14,512 nucleotides of DNA from CAIVSN01 sp036171455 (GTDB taxonomy: Bacteria > Patescibacteriota > Gracilibacteria > BD1-5 > UBA2023): contig JAVHRB010000036.1 in NCBI GenBank assembly GCA_036171455.1, forward strand, positions 1 to 14,512. Direction: 5' to 3'. A program made the translations under genes and the position numbers. Below are positions 1-8,317 of this stretch, one piece after another (within the stretch, counting starts at the first letter, position 1; every line of letters begins with the position of its first letter). A model generated the notes under the pieces. The model did no database searches. It saw nothing but the letters and a program-made list of their open reading frames with translations, and had not been told where the DNA came from.

Positions 1-80
1 TCTTTTCGTATTTGGTGCATGGGATATTTCCATTTATGCACAAAATGTATTCTACCAGCTACGATCTCATTCGATAATTT

Positions 81-170
81 TTGTACATCGCGGCATTTTT
101 CTGCTATCATTCTCCTGCCATGCCCAATATCGGGCAAATTAACCAACTATTGGGAAAAGGAGAAACAATT
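81..170 (+). promoter_or_regulatory. Putative promoter and leader with two competing stems
   Basis: A sigma70-like pair, TTGTAC at 81-86 and TATCAT at 105-110 (18 bp spacer), precedes a leader of roughly 55 nt. The leader holds a short hairpin TGCCC (121-125) / GGGCA (132-136). It also holds an alternative stem CCCAATA (123-129) / TATTGGG (148-154). The two stems share bases and cannot form together. The second ends directly before the Shine-Dalgarno AAAAGGAG, so folding could affect ribosome access. The promoter and any switching role are inferences. Confidence 0.4.
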
Positions 171-404
171 ATGGCCACAATTACCATTGTGAATAAAGGT
201 TCCGGCGTACACGTCCGTGCTCTCAGCACTGGAGGTTACGGGAATCAGGTACAGGAAACCGACAGTCGAGGCGAAGTGGTTTTTTTCGACAGTGCCAATC
301 GCACCCAGATTCAAATCTGGAGTCCGAACGGTTCCCGTTGGGTAAATACCGGCGATGTGCTATCCTCGTTACGGGGAAATCATGAATGCCATATGCCCTT
401 CTGA
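171..404 (+). CDS. Small hypothetical beta-rich protein (77 aa) ending at an anomalous TGA
   Basis: The ATG at 171 follows a strong Shine-Dalgarno (AAAAGGAG, about 8 nt upstream), the best ribosome site in the window. The product starts MATITIVNKGSGVHV. It is rich in short alternating strands with a TD..G turn, loosely like small beta-sandwich (carboxypeptidase-regulatory or Cna-B-like) modules. I do not recognise a family and assign no function. The reading frame meets TGA at 402-404, and a strong terminator begins six bases later. Every other gene here uses TGA for glycine and stops at TAA or TAG. Read as Gly, this frame would run through the terminator and a repeat to TAA at 651-653 (160 aa), which is implausible. 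A single frameshift near 370 would instead end the protein at TAA 422-424 in the hairpin loop. The gene is probable; its true 3' end is unresolved. Confidence 0.5.
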   Translation: MATITIVNKGSGVHVRALSTGGYGNQVQETDSRGEVVFFDSANRTQIQIWSPNGSRWVNTGDVLSSLRGNHECHMPF

Positions 405-410
405 AGGATA

Positions 411-445
411 CGATCCCTGCGTAAGCGGGGGTCGGTTTTTTTATT
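411..445 (+). terminator. Rho-independent terminator
   Basis: A 10-bp stem (411-420 with 425-434, including G-U pairs) closes on a GTAA loop and is followed by seven T residues at 436-442. It lies six bases beyond the TGA of the small ORF upstream and ends that transcription unit. Confidence 0.85.
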
Positions 446-474
446 CAGAGTGGTTCTAAAATACAAATTGCCCA

Positions 475-592
475 AGGCCTTGTCAAAACGATGAAATCCG
501 AAGCTCAATTTGAGTACCGTAGTGAGACGTACAGAGGTACGTTGAACGAGGAACGGAAAATTAAGCGAGGAGTTCGCATTTTGACAAGGCCT
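475..592. repeat. Palindromic 3'-UTR repeat element, copy 1
   Basis: The ends are a perfect 14-bp inverted repeat: AGGCCTTGTCAAAA at 475-488 and its complement at 579-592. Inside are the shared core GATGAAATCCGAAG, an internal hairpin ACGTAC-AGAG-GTACGT (527-542) and an AACGAGGA block. It begins three bases after the stop of the minus-strand methyltransferase. Copy 2 at 1975-2094 has the same layout but a different, still complementary, outer stem. There is no coding potential under code 25. I do not recognise the family. Confidence 0.85.
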
Positions 593-595
593 CTA

Positions 596-1855
596 TTATT
601 TCCTCACGATCCTCACCACTTCCCTCCCCACCGTCTGTCCCGGACGGCGATAAATAAGGGATCCAAATTTGGTGAGTTTCACTTCTGCTCGATCGGCCAA
701 AAGCGGGTCGGCCTGGAATCCGTGACGCCCCAATAATTGGTAGAATTCTCCAAAATAAATGCTCGATTCCTTGGTTTCCCAACAGGGGATAGTCATGACG
801 ATGACCCCGCACCATTTCGCCATAGCGAGTCACTCGAACATCGGTCCGTAGATATCAAGCAAATGGACTTTTTCTTCGGCCACTAATTCCGACTTGATGG
901 AATATTGTCCAAAAATCCGACCGAGATACCCCTCAGTAACGATATGGGTAACCTTTTCTATCGATGGAAAACTCGCAATCCGTTTCACATCCAATGTTTC
1001 GATGTTCAACGGGGAATTTTGAGGATTCATATCCGGTGTTCTTGCGACGTAATCCGATACGCTTTTGCTCGTAGCTGCGGTCATTTCCGGACTAATATCC
1101 GAAGCGTAAATATGGGAAATCCCCATATGGAGCGCTTCTATCGGCACAGTTCCGAGACCGCAGAACGGATCGTACACGTGTATGTTGTTGCCAATAGATT
1201 CCGCCCCGAGCGCCAGATGTATCATCGATTGCGCCAATTTTGGCGGTAACATTCCCACAGCCATATCACGGGATTTTCCGAGGTCGCGTTCGGAATACGC
1301 GTCGATATCCTGGATATGGATAGTATGCGCCAAAAAGAATTTCTTTCCGCATTCGAGCAAGAAAAATTCTGTCGCCGTAGCAACGAGACCTTCCTTTTTG
1401 ACGACCGCGGAAACGAGGTTTTGATCATCCTTATTTACGAGACGGAGATTAAATCCTTTGTCTTTGAGATCTTTTTTGAGTCGGAGGCCTTGGGAGAAAA
1501 TTGGAACGCTGACCCCGATAGTCCCGAGCCCGAAGGTAATCCGGGCTTCGCTCGGAGTTTGTCCGATATGTCTGCTGACTTCCGCAGCAAAGGATCTCGG
1601 ATCTCGAATTGGGGCATCCATCTTGAAAGCCCGGATGATTCCCCCCATTCTTGCAGCAATTCACACTACGTCTTGTTCCGTTTGCACGACGCACAGTTTT
1701 GGATTTACCGATACAACATTTTCCGCTCCAAATAAGGCTTCGATTTCAGCAAGCGAAAGTTTCCATTCGCGACCAAGTTCGAATGCGAACCAGGTTTCTG
1801 TATTGAATCTATGGGATTGCCGGCTTTCCGGGATAGATTTAGTAATAGGTTTCAC
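596..1855 (-). CDS. Trm11/TrmG10-like tRNA guanine-N2 methyltransferase (419 aa, two UGA-Gly)
   Basis: This SAM-dependent RNA methyltransferase resembles archaeal TrmG10/Trm11, which modify a tRNA guanosine on N2; the substrate here is inferred. The N-terminal part has the family opening FELGREWKLSLAEIEALFG. A block QDIDAYSERD..GMLPPKLAQ follows (from about residue 182). SAM motif I is DPFCGLGT (229-236). The C-terminal tail is YRRPGQTVGREV, typical of this superfamily. Motif IV reads TEGYLG, whereas I would expect a proline (EPYLG), a mild oddity. In-frame TGAs at residues 65 (codon 1661-1663) and 342 (830-832) must be Gly; read as stops they would cut the protein into three pieces, one lacking motif I and one lacking the tail. 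GTG at 1855 is the first in-frame start after a TAG. Coding-like residues continue just upstream, so the start is less certain than the rest. The stop is TAA. Confidence 0.85.
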
Positions 1856-1870
1856 GAAAAAAAAGTTATT

Positions 1871-1916
1871 GGAACCCCTGAAAAACGTGAACTCTTCATC
1901 AAATTTTCATGGGTTC
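1871..1916. repeat. Short, deleted relic of the palindromic element (copy 3)
   Basis: The stem GAACCC (1872-1877) / GGGTTC (1911-1916) encloses a short core. Read on the minus strand, its end GAAGAGTTCACGTTTTTC..GGGTTCC resembles the end of copy 2 (GAGGAGTTCGCGTTTTGG..GAGGTTCC on plus). It therefore looks like an inverted copy with the middle deleted. It sits just upstream of the Trm11-like start codon. Homology is judged by eye over about 27 bases. Confidence 0.5.
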
Positions 1917-1974
1917 TAGAAATAGACTGCTTAAGTTATAAAAAACACTCTTCAATGCTTTTCCTACAACTCTG

Positions 1975-2094
1975 GGAACCTCTCAAAAACGATGAAATCC
2001 GAAGTCAATTTCGAGCACCGTAGTGAAACGTACGGACGTACGTTGAACGAGGAGCGGAAAAATTAACGAGGAGTTCGCGTTTTGGTGAGGTTCC
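1975..2094. repeat. Palindromic 3'-UTR repeat element, copy 2
   Basis: The outer arms GGAACCTCTCAAAA (1975-1988) and TTTTGGTGAGGTTCC (2080-2094) are complementary apart from a small mismatch. The core is nearly identical to copy 1 and includes GATGAAATCCGAAG, the hairpin ACGTAC-GGAC-GTACGT (2028-2043) and AACGAGGAGCGG. The element starts three bases after the pnp stop codon, the same spacing as copy 1 after its gene. The outer stem sequence differs from copy 1 while pairing is kept, which suggests selection on RNA or DNA structure. Confidence 0.85.
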
Positions 2095-2097
2095 TCC

Positions 2098-4254
2098 CTA
2101 CACGATACGCTCCAATCCAACCCGTCCCTTCTCCTTGTCCACATTGATGATTTTGACATCCACTTCCTCTCCGACGCTCACGTATTTGGAAATATCTTCC
2201 ACGCGTTCTTTGACTCCGAGTTTTGAAATATGCATCATTCCGGATTTCCCTTTCGACCATTCGACAATCGCTCCGACCCCGTCGAGAATCTTTACGATTT
2301 TTCCGTGCAACACATCACCGACTTCGTCTTCCTTGAGGATGGATTTGATACGCTCCAATGCTGCTTTTCCGCTCGTTTGGTCTTTCGCGGTAACGGAACA
2401 TTGCCCGTTATCCTCGAGATTGACTTCAACGTCGAATTCCTTTTCGATTCCTTGAATGGTCTCTCCTCCTTTTCCAATAACTTCTCGCATTTTTTCTTCT
2501 GGCACGAACACACTGAGAATAAACGGGGCAAATGGGGATAATTCCGCTCTCGGCTGAGCCAAAACGCGAGCCATATTCTCACGAATTTCCGACAAAGCCC
2601 CAACCGATTGGGCAAATACTTCGTCAATCACTCGGAGTTCCAATCCAGAAATCTTGCAGTCCATTTGGAGCGCTGTGATACCATGTTCAGTAGAAGTCAC
2701 TTTGAAGTCCAAATCCCCGAGAAAATCCTCTTGAGCCTGAATATCTGACAATATTACGTATTTTCGGGTGGTCTCATCGAAAATCATTCCCATAGCAACT
2801 CCTGCAACCGCTCGCTTGATTGGTACCCCGGCATCCATCAAAGACAACGTAGAGCCACAAACAGAAGCCATGGATGACGAACCGTTACAAGTGAGCGTCT
2901 CAGAAACAACACGAATGAAATATGGGAATTCCTCCAACGACGGAAGTACCGGTTCGAGGGCTTTTTCCGCGAGTCGCCCATGCCCTACTTCCCGCCGTCC
3001 CACTCCGCGAAGCGGTTTGACTTCTCCCACGCTATACGGAGGAAAATTGTAGTGGTGAATGTATCGTTTGGTACTTTCTTCGAACATGTCGTCAACAATC
3101 TGTATGTCTCCGGGACCGCCGAGGGTCGTAATAGACAATACTTGTGTCACTCCCCGCTCAAATAAGCCGGAACCATGGGTTCGTGGCAAAATTCCGACGC
3201 TGGACCGAAGCGGTCGGATCTGAGTCGGCTTTCGACCGTCGAGACGGACGTTTTTACCGAGAACGGAAGCTCGCATATGAGCTTTTACCGAACCATAGAC
3301 GGCTTCGATGACCGCACTTACATTAATACAATTTTCTTCTGATTCCGGATCGTATCCGAGATCTTTGAGTACCGATTGTTCCAGTTCCTTGAGTCGATCG
3401 TAAAATTCGGTTTTTCCAGTATGGAACAACGGTTGGATTCGCTCAGCGGTAACCAATATTGCAACACGATCTTCGAGGATATCATCATGTTCTTTCAGGG
3501 TAAGTTCGATAACTGGCAGCGCGTAGGATTTTTGGTATTCGGTCAAAAAATCAAGCTGCGCCCGACAGATTTCCTGAACTATTCCATGAGCAAAAGCAAA
3601 AGCTCGCCCCATCGTTGCTTCATCCACTTCCTGAGCTTGTGATTCTACCATAGTAATAGCATCAAGCGTTCCAGCTATCGTGAGATCCAATTTTGCAGTT
3701 TTGAGTTCTTCGAACGACGGATCAAAAATAAATTCCCCTGTCGTATTCATGGCAATTCGAACTCCGGCAACCGGCCCCTCAAAATCATCGACTCCGGCGA
3801 GCATGAGCGAAAGTGAAGCTCCCGTAATTCCCCAAAAACCAAAATCGGAAGTCCCACTAGAACTCATAATGGTGGAAATAATCTGAACGTCATTTTGAAC
3901 GCCCTTCGGGAACATTGGCCGAATTGGTCGGTCAATCAATCGAGAATTGAGAATTGCTGTCTCGGAAGGCCGACCTTCTCGTTTCATGAAACGGTTACCG
4001 CCAATTTTTCCGGCAGCGTAATACCGTTCGACATATTCCACGGTGAGCGGGAAAAAACTCGCGACTTTGGGTTCCGGATTCACTCCGGCCGTCGTCAGCA
4101 AAAAATTTCCCAGCGTGTCTTGGATAACGATGGCACCTTGGGCCAGTCGGGCCAGTCGGCCAGACTCGAAAGTTATCGTTTTCCCCGAAATGGAAAAAGT
4201 CTGGGAAACGGGAGAAAAATCTACCACGTTCTGATCGGAAAGTCCTGGAATCAT
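2098..4254 (-). CDS. pnp: Polynucleotide phosphorylase (718 aa)
   Basis: This is a phosphate-dependent 3'-to-5' exoribonuclease, the core RNA-decay enzyme, expected to be a cytoplasmic trimer. The first RNase PH domain shows FFPLTVEYVERYYAAGKIGG, followed by FMKREGRPSE and SRLIDRPIRPMFPKG. An all-alpha linker follows. The second PH domain carries RPLRSSVGILPRTHGSGLFERG and the LGGPGD..DD block. The KH domain has IGKGGETIQG (GKGG at 594-597), and a C-terminal S1 domain runs from about 646 to 718. Length is normal for the family. ATG 4254 puts about 25 residues before the first PH strand; longer in-frame starts (TTG 4335, or an ATG between) are possible. About 64 glycines and not one UGA, unlike the genes on either side. 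The stop is TAG, followed three bases later by repeat copy 2. Confidence 0.97.
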   Translation of the reverse strand: MIPGLSDQNVVDFSPVSQTFSISGKTITFESGRLARLAQGAIVIQDTLGNFLLTTAGVNPEPKVASFFPLTVEYVERYYAAGKIGGNRFMKREGRPSETAILNSRLIDRPIRPMFPKGVQNDVQIISTIMSSSGTSDFGFWGITGASLSLMLAGVDDFEGPVAGVRIAMNTTGEFIFDPSFEELKTAKLDLTIAGTLDAITMVESQAQEVDEATMGRAFAFAHGIVQEICRAQLDFLTEYQKSYALPVIELTLKEHDDILEDRVAILVTAERIQPLFHTGKTEFYDRLKELEQSVLKDLGYDPESEENCINVSAVIEAVYGSVKAHMRASVLGKNVRLDGRKPTQIRPLRSSVGILPRTHGSGLFERGVTQVLSITTLGGPGDIQIVDDMFEESTKRYIHHYNFPPYSVGEVKPLRGVGRREVGHGRLAEKALEPVLPSLEEFPYFIRVVSETLTCNGSSSMASVCGSTLSLMDAGVPIKRAVAGVAMGMIFDETTRKYVILSDIQAQEDFLGDLDFKVTSTEHGITALQMDCKISGLELRVIDEVFAQSVGALSEIRENMARVLAQPRAELSPFAPFILSVFVPEEKMREVIGKGGETIQGIEKEFDVEVNLEDNGQCSVTAKDQTSGKAALERIKSILKEDEVGDVLHGKIVKILDGVGAIVEWSKGKSGMMHISKLGVKERVEDISKYVSVGEEVDVKIINVDKEKGRVGLERIV

Positions 4255-4389
4255 AAAATGAAAATGAAAAACATCTTCCCAATATCCGAACGGATGTCTC
4301 TCGGTTTGTACCATCGGAACGAACCGACGCCACAAACAAAGAGGCTACGCTGGGTTTTGGGAGACGTGCAGAGTATACGGGAAATATTC

Positions 4390-7335
4390 CTATTGTAAAA
4401 GCGTAGGCGAATTTCGCACCGATTCGTCAGAAAATTTCGGCTTTTTCGCATTTTTAATATATCTCTCGATATCCCGGCCCTTCTTTTCGTATTTTTCTGC
4501 CAAAATCGGGTGTTGGCAAATGCTTTCAAAAATCTCTGCGACAAATTCGTAAAATTTTGGCATTTTCTTATCGCCCATGAGGAGATTTTCGAAATACCCG
4601 ATTTCGAAAATCATCGAGATAATGAACGGGTCAACGATTTGGTCGAGAATCCCGATTTCCTTGCCGTCTTCGTCATATTCCACGAGCGTGTAGATGAATT
4701 CCTCCATTTCCTGGGTAAAATCCGCTGTGGAAAACTGTCGAAAAAATTGCACGAATACCGCATTCCGCAAACCGGTGGTCCGCTCGCTCAGGGATTCTGC
4801 ATGAAGCTGACCCCGGGAATCTTTTTCGGAATCCTCGATTTTGAAATCCTCCATGTACGTTAGGAGATCATTCAGATAGTCCAAAGTGTATTCGATATTA
4901 TCGATATGGATTCCAGCAAGGGTCCGAGAATAGAACAGGTGCCGTGACATATCCGACCATTCGACGCGCTCGAGAGATTCGATGCGTTCAATTTCCTCAT
5001 ACATCCGAATATCGAATTTGGCAAACAAATCCTCGGATAGCGAGTCGATCTGGGCCGGATCCGCAAACACCAAAGCTCGACAAGCCTTGTCAAACGTAGC
5101 TTGGTCTCCCATAGTAGACAATTCCAAAAACGTCTGCAAAAAATCCGGATGATCCACCGGAAGATCCTGGATGAGATCCAATATTTTCGATGAATCGTAC
5201 GTCGTTCATTCTGGTAAGTTTTCCACTTCCTTTTCTATGAGAAGTTTTCTGGCTCGGGCAATATCCGCGATAAATCTAGGGTCTTTGGTAGCCGTATGGA
5301 TTTCCTCGAACATTCGCAATGCCTTTTTGGGTTTCGGAACGCTGTAGAGATAGTATTCGGCAATCCGTGTCTTGGCACGAACACTCCCTGCTTTTGCTGC
5401 ATCACGCAAAATCGTCAATCCACTTCGTATTTCGCCGTATACAATGGCAGTTTCTCAAAAAAGCGTCAAGATTTCCGCCGGATATAATCCATTCGGCAAC
5501 ATGTTTCTTTGGAGAAGCTCCGCAACAATCATCTTCAAATCTATTGGAGCATTAACGTCAAAATCTGGTCGGGCGGAAATCGCAACAGGCAAGTCTTCCG
5601 GAACATAGTTTCCGGAAAAAGCCAAGTTGAGCATAGCTGAAACGACTTCCAAATCATAGAGTTCACCACAGGCAAACGCCGACAATGCATACCTCTCGAA
5701 TCCACAATTCTGCAACAGTCGTCCAAATTGCTTGGCAGCTATCGGGGGCATAAAATCCAGATTTATCATTTCAATCATAGCCTCGGTATACTCAATATCC
5801 GCTCCATAGAGAATTGCCGCCATGGTAAAAGCTACCTGATTTCCATAATCCTGAAACGCTGGGGAATCCAATGCACATTTTCCCTCCAAAACCGCAATCA
5901 ACATCGCAAAATAATTCTCATCACCTTTCATAGAAATAATGCAATTTTTCTGCATTTCCAAGTAAAAATCCGTAAATTCATCTCATAAAAGATGAAAAAT
6001 AGAACTAATTCTTGTATGTACCAAACTCAAATCCCCCATGAGTGATTTCAAAGAATCGAGTTCATGTTCCGTGGCAAAATCCTTAAGGACTTGAATAAGG
6101 TCGGCACGATCCGGGGTCAATGCGAAACGCGCTGCCAAATAGAGATGCGCAGAAAGGATATCTTTGAAATCCTCCGAAACATCAGATTCATCGTCGGTCG
6201 ATTCACTACTCTCGATTTCCTCATCATTTTCCGATTTGAGAAATACCTGGACCCGTGGCATTGGATTTTTCTCGAAAAAATCACGGAGTATCGCCCGCTT
6301 TTCCCAACCCCCTTCATAGAGTCCCATAACACAAGTCACAAACTGTTGTGTAGCAGAGTAATTCCGGAATTCTATCGACGCGAGTCTCAGACCCCGGAGC
6401 TCATATTCGGCCGTGGCCGGAGTACCGATTTCAAAAGTTTTTAATCCTTGAGCAATCGCTTCGAAAAGGTCTTTTTTATAGCTTTGGCTCAGGTAATGAT
6501 CCAAACCTTTTTCCCCTAATTCCTCGATAGCATCAAAATCTCGAGGGAACTGGTAATCCCGCAAATGTGAACCCAATTCCCCGTCAAGGGGTTCCCCGAG
6601 ATCTTTCAGGTAATAATACAATGGAATGGCTTCCTTGGAATTTTTCGTCATGAAGTGGAGCTGCGTCAAAGCCCGCAAGGACTCAACATCTCGGAATTCT
6701 TCCCAACCCATGGTCAACACTCATTTTGCCAAACTGATGCGTTTCTTTTCGAGAAGTATCTGGGCATACGGCACGATTGCCGCAGCATCTCCGTCCATTT
6801 CAAAAGCCGTTCGGAATGATTTAGCCGCCGGGATATCGTTTTTTCGGACATATCGGAGGTACATTCCGTAGGCCCGTTCCATTTTTGGATCCCATACCCC
6901 GCGCTGCTCAATTTTCGCCAAGAATTCCATATAAAACGGCTCAAAACGGTCACAAAACAATTCTCGCTTCCTGGTAAATTTCATGTCAGATTGCGAATCA
7001 GTACGAGGAGTCCAATAATCACTACTTGACAAAGCGATAACATTTTCAGAAAGCAAGTCTGGAACTTCGTTCATGATACGGCTCAACCAATGGAAAATAC
7101 GGACCAGCCAACCTTTTTCCAACAACTGTAACGTGATTTTAATAATGATTTCGTTCGGCATACCTTCCAATGTGGGTATGCCATCCAAGCAGGCACTGGC
7201 TTGCGATTTTGATGCCGCAAGCAGCTGAAATACCCGTTGTCCGTTTTCTGTAGCGGAAAGTCGCAACATGGCTTCTTTGTCAAAATACGGAATATAAACA
7301 GAATTCTCGCTTCTCCCCGCAGTGGAATTGTTCAT
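4390..7335 (-). CDS. Large alpha-helical repeat (TPR/Sel1-like solenoid) protein, 981 aa, four UGA-Gly
   Basis: Read with the standard code this stretch appears as five separate ORFs. They lie in one frame and are separated only by TGA at residues 205, 451, 627 and 710 (6721-6723, 5983-5985, 5455-5457, 5206-5208), so this is one protein. It is almost entirely helical, with repeated helix pairs. The segment around 635-690 (AAKAGSVRAKTRIAEYYL..KKALRMFEEI) is Sel1/TPR-like. An acidic Ser/Glu/Asp-rich linker (about 375-395) divides the N-terminal and middle parts. No signal peptide, membrane segment or catalytic motif is visible. A scaffold or protein-interaction role is the most that can be inferred. 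The start is ATG 7335, with a promoter just upstream; the stop is TAG. The gene lies 135 bp upstream of pnp on the same strand. Confidence 0.85.
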
Positions 7336-7357
7336 AGAATATGATTGAATTTTATAT

Positions 7358-7385
7358 TTTATAATTAAATAAATTTTAAAGTCAA
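7358..7385 (-). promoter_or_regulatory. Sigma70-like promoter of the solenoid gene
   Basis: On the minus strand, TTGACT (7380-7385) and TATAAA (7358-7363) are 16 bp apart in a very AT-rich tract. Transcription would start about 15 nt before ATG 7335. No Shine-Dalgarno is visible in that short leader. Confidence 0.55.
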
Positions 7386-7464
7386 TAAATAGCATAGTAA
7401 CTGCTCACTGAACATTTCCGCTTGACAGATTAGCACACCTCTAAAAAACACCATCTAAACCACT

Positions 7465-7503
7465 GTGCACTGAAGTGCACAGGTTTGCTTAGGACTGAAG
7501 TCC
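7465..7503. repeat. IS200 right-end hairpins
   Basis: Two adjacent palindromes, GTGCAC-TGAA-GTGCAC (7465-7480) and GGACT-GA-AGTCC (7492-7503), lie 17 bp beyond the tnpA stop codon. Both share the CTGAAG apex with the left-end hairpin, which suggests a common TnpA recognition motif. Confidence 0.7.
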
Positions 7504-7519
7504 AAGCGGAAGTCATCGG

Positions 7520-7960
7520 CTACGGAACTTCTACCCTGAAGGCATCTTCGGTTTCCGATTCCTCGAAATGGTGCTCGATGTAGTTCTGTATCATCTCGGT
7601 CATGACGTTGCCGGTGCTGCAGGCGAAATATCACCTGGCCCAGAGGTGCTGTCACCAGTACCTTTTCTTCAGTTCCGGGAATTGCATCTGCAATTTTCTC
7701 GAGGTTATCTCCTTGACCTGCTGGAGGAGTTTCGAGACGGATACCGATGGGGGTATCGAGACGAGCACGTGGACGTGGTCCGGGGAAACCGAACCGGAGA
7801 TTATTTCGACGTCGAGATCGTTGCAAACCATGCGGATTTGCTTTTTCGCTTCTTCGCCGATTTCTCATTTCAAGACCTTGAAACGGTACTTGGTTATCCA
7901 GACGACGTGCAGAGTGACGCTGTAGAGCATGTGGGAAGCCTTGCGATAATTGGCGTTCAT
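7520..7960 (-). CDS. tnpA: IS200-family Y1 (HUH) transposase, 146 aa, three UGA-Gly
   Basis: TnpA cuts and rejoins single-stranded DNA at the element ends. The protein starts MNANYRKASH and continues with VVWITKYRFKVLKGE. The HUH motif is DHVHVLVS (H62, H64). The conserved block YWGQHLWARGYF is at 101-112 and the nucleophilic tyrosine is Y127 in QNYIEHH. Length is standard for IS200 TnpA. TGA codons encode G32, G103 and G110; the last two are invariant in the family, so the transposase is written for a UGA-Gly host and appears intact. Its codons are GC-rich, unlike the AT-rich genes to the right. ATG 7960 was chosen from the family N-terminus; no clear Shine-Dalgarno is seen. The stop is TAG. 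Confidence 0.95.
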
Positions 7961-7990
7961 GAAAGGGATGCTTTTACGTTGCAGGGAGGA

Positions 7991-8317
7991 TTATACTCAA
8001 TCCCGAGATTTTGTGAACGCGCTGAAGCCTTCGTCTGAAGACGAGGGGTTTAACCCAACCCGGAGGGGGACTCTGAATATTTCCGCTTGTTGGTTTAGTT
8101 CTTCTCTAAACTCCCCCCTCTTTCAGCCCCATCTAGCAAGAGAACCTTCCCTTTTTTCATCTCGGGAAATATCTTTTGTATAAAAAGAATTAATTAACCA
8201 ATCTGCAACGCTACCAAGACGCGTCAGATGCGCAAGATGAAAACGTCTCTCGAAAAAGTCCTCAATCCCGCTGCTCATCTGAACTTTAATGTGCTCAAGT
8301 AAAAAAACGCTACTCAT
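7991..8317 (-). pseudogene. Small hypothetical gene, 3' end replaced by the IS (108-aa chimeric ORF)
   Basis: ATG 8317 overlaps the end of the dehydrogenase gene by 8 bp (ATGAGTAG) and has an AGGGGAAG ribosome site, so it is translationally coupled and probably a real gene. The first 60 or so residues are helical and charged (MSSVFLLEHIKVQ.., then LTRLGSVADWLINSF). I do not recognise them. A TGA at 8123-8125 reads as Gly. From about 8089 downwards the frame runs into the IS left end and stops at TAA 7991-7993, so the last 30 or so residues are insertion sequence. Rejoining at the other flank (CAAGCGGAAATGTTC, 7411-7425) would instead give a short native-looking tail ending at TAA. Either the native gene was truncated or it now ends in the IS. 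Confidence 0.5.
8028..8046. repeat. IS200 left-end hairpin
   Basis: An eight-pair stem around CGTCT-GA-AGACG has the apex CTGAAG, matching both right-end palindromes. It lies upstream of tnpA and overlaps the 3' part of the chimeric ORF. Confidence 0.65.

Larger units (their letters stand above)
7440..8090 (-). mobile_element. IS200-type insertion sequence (tnpA only)
   Basis: A single Y1-transposase gene lies between hairpin-bearing ends, with no tnpB. The three imperfect palindromes all carry CTTCAG (or its complement CTGAAG) at the apex: 7465-7480 and 7492-7503 downstream of tnpA, and 8029-8046 upstream of it. This is the layout expected for TnpA-recognised ends in the IS200/IS605 family. 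Exact cleavage sites cannot be fixed by eye; the limits given are approximate. The element sits at the boundary between moderate-GC DNA and the AT-rich island, and its composition is GC-richer than the island. Confidence 0.8.
7408..8135. repeat. Diverged direct repeats flanking the insertion sequence
   Basis: The left copy is at 7408-7457 and the right copy at 8073-8135. Both contain GAAYATTTCCGCTTG, then an unconserved spacer, then CTCTAAA and finally CCATCTA. The order is the same and the spacing differs by about 13 bases. They bracket tnpA and its hairpins. IS200-type transposition does not make target duplications, so the pair may be IS-borne end sequence, a pre-existing target repeat or a remnant of an older insertion. 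Confidence 0.6.

Noticed and set aside
1..50. Possible minus-strand gene start (ATG near 50, MEISHAPNTK) running off the left edge
   Set aside because: Only about 16 codons are visible, with no clear ribosome site and no recognisable sequence; not supportable.
1860..1914. Short 14-codon minus-strand ORF (MKIGGRVHVFQGFQ) upstream of the Trm11-like gene, a possible leader peptide
   Set aside because: It lies entirely inside the repeat relic and has no ribosome site; chance is likelier.
905..1919. Overlapping plus-strand ORFs of 114-153 aa, and a 167-aa one at 3895-4398
   Set aside because: They are shadows of the Trm11-like gene and pnp on the minus strand, with no ribosome sites and no recognisable sequence.
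7568..8038. A 156-aa plus-strand ORF across the IS
   Set aside because: It is antisense to tnpA, which shows HUH, YWG and tyrosine motifs on the minus strand. The plus frame has no recognisable features and reflects GC-rich codon mirroring.
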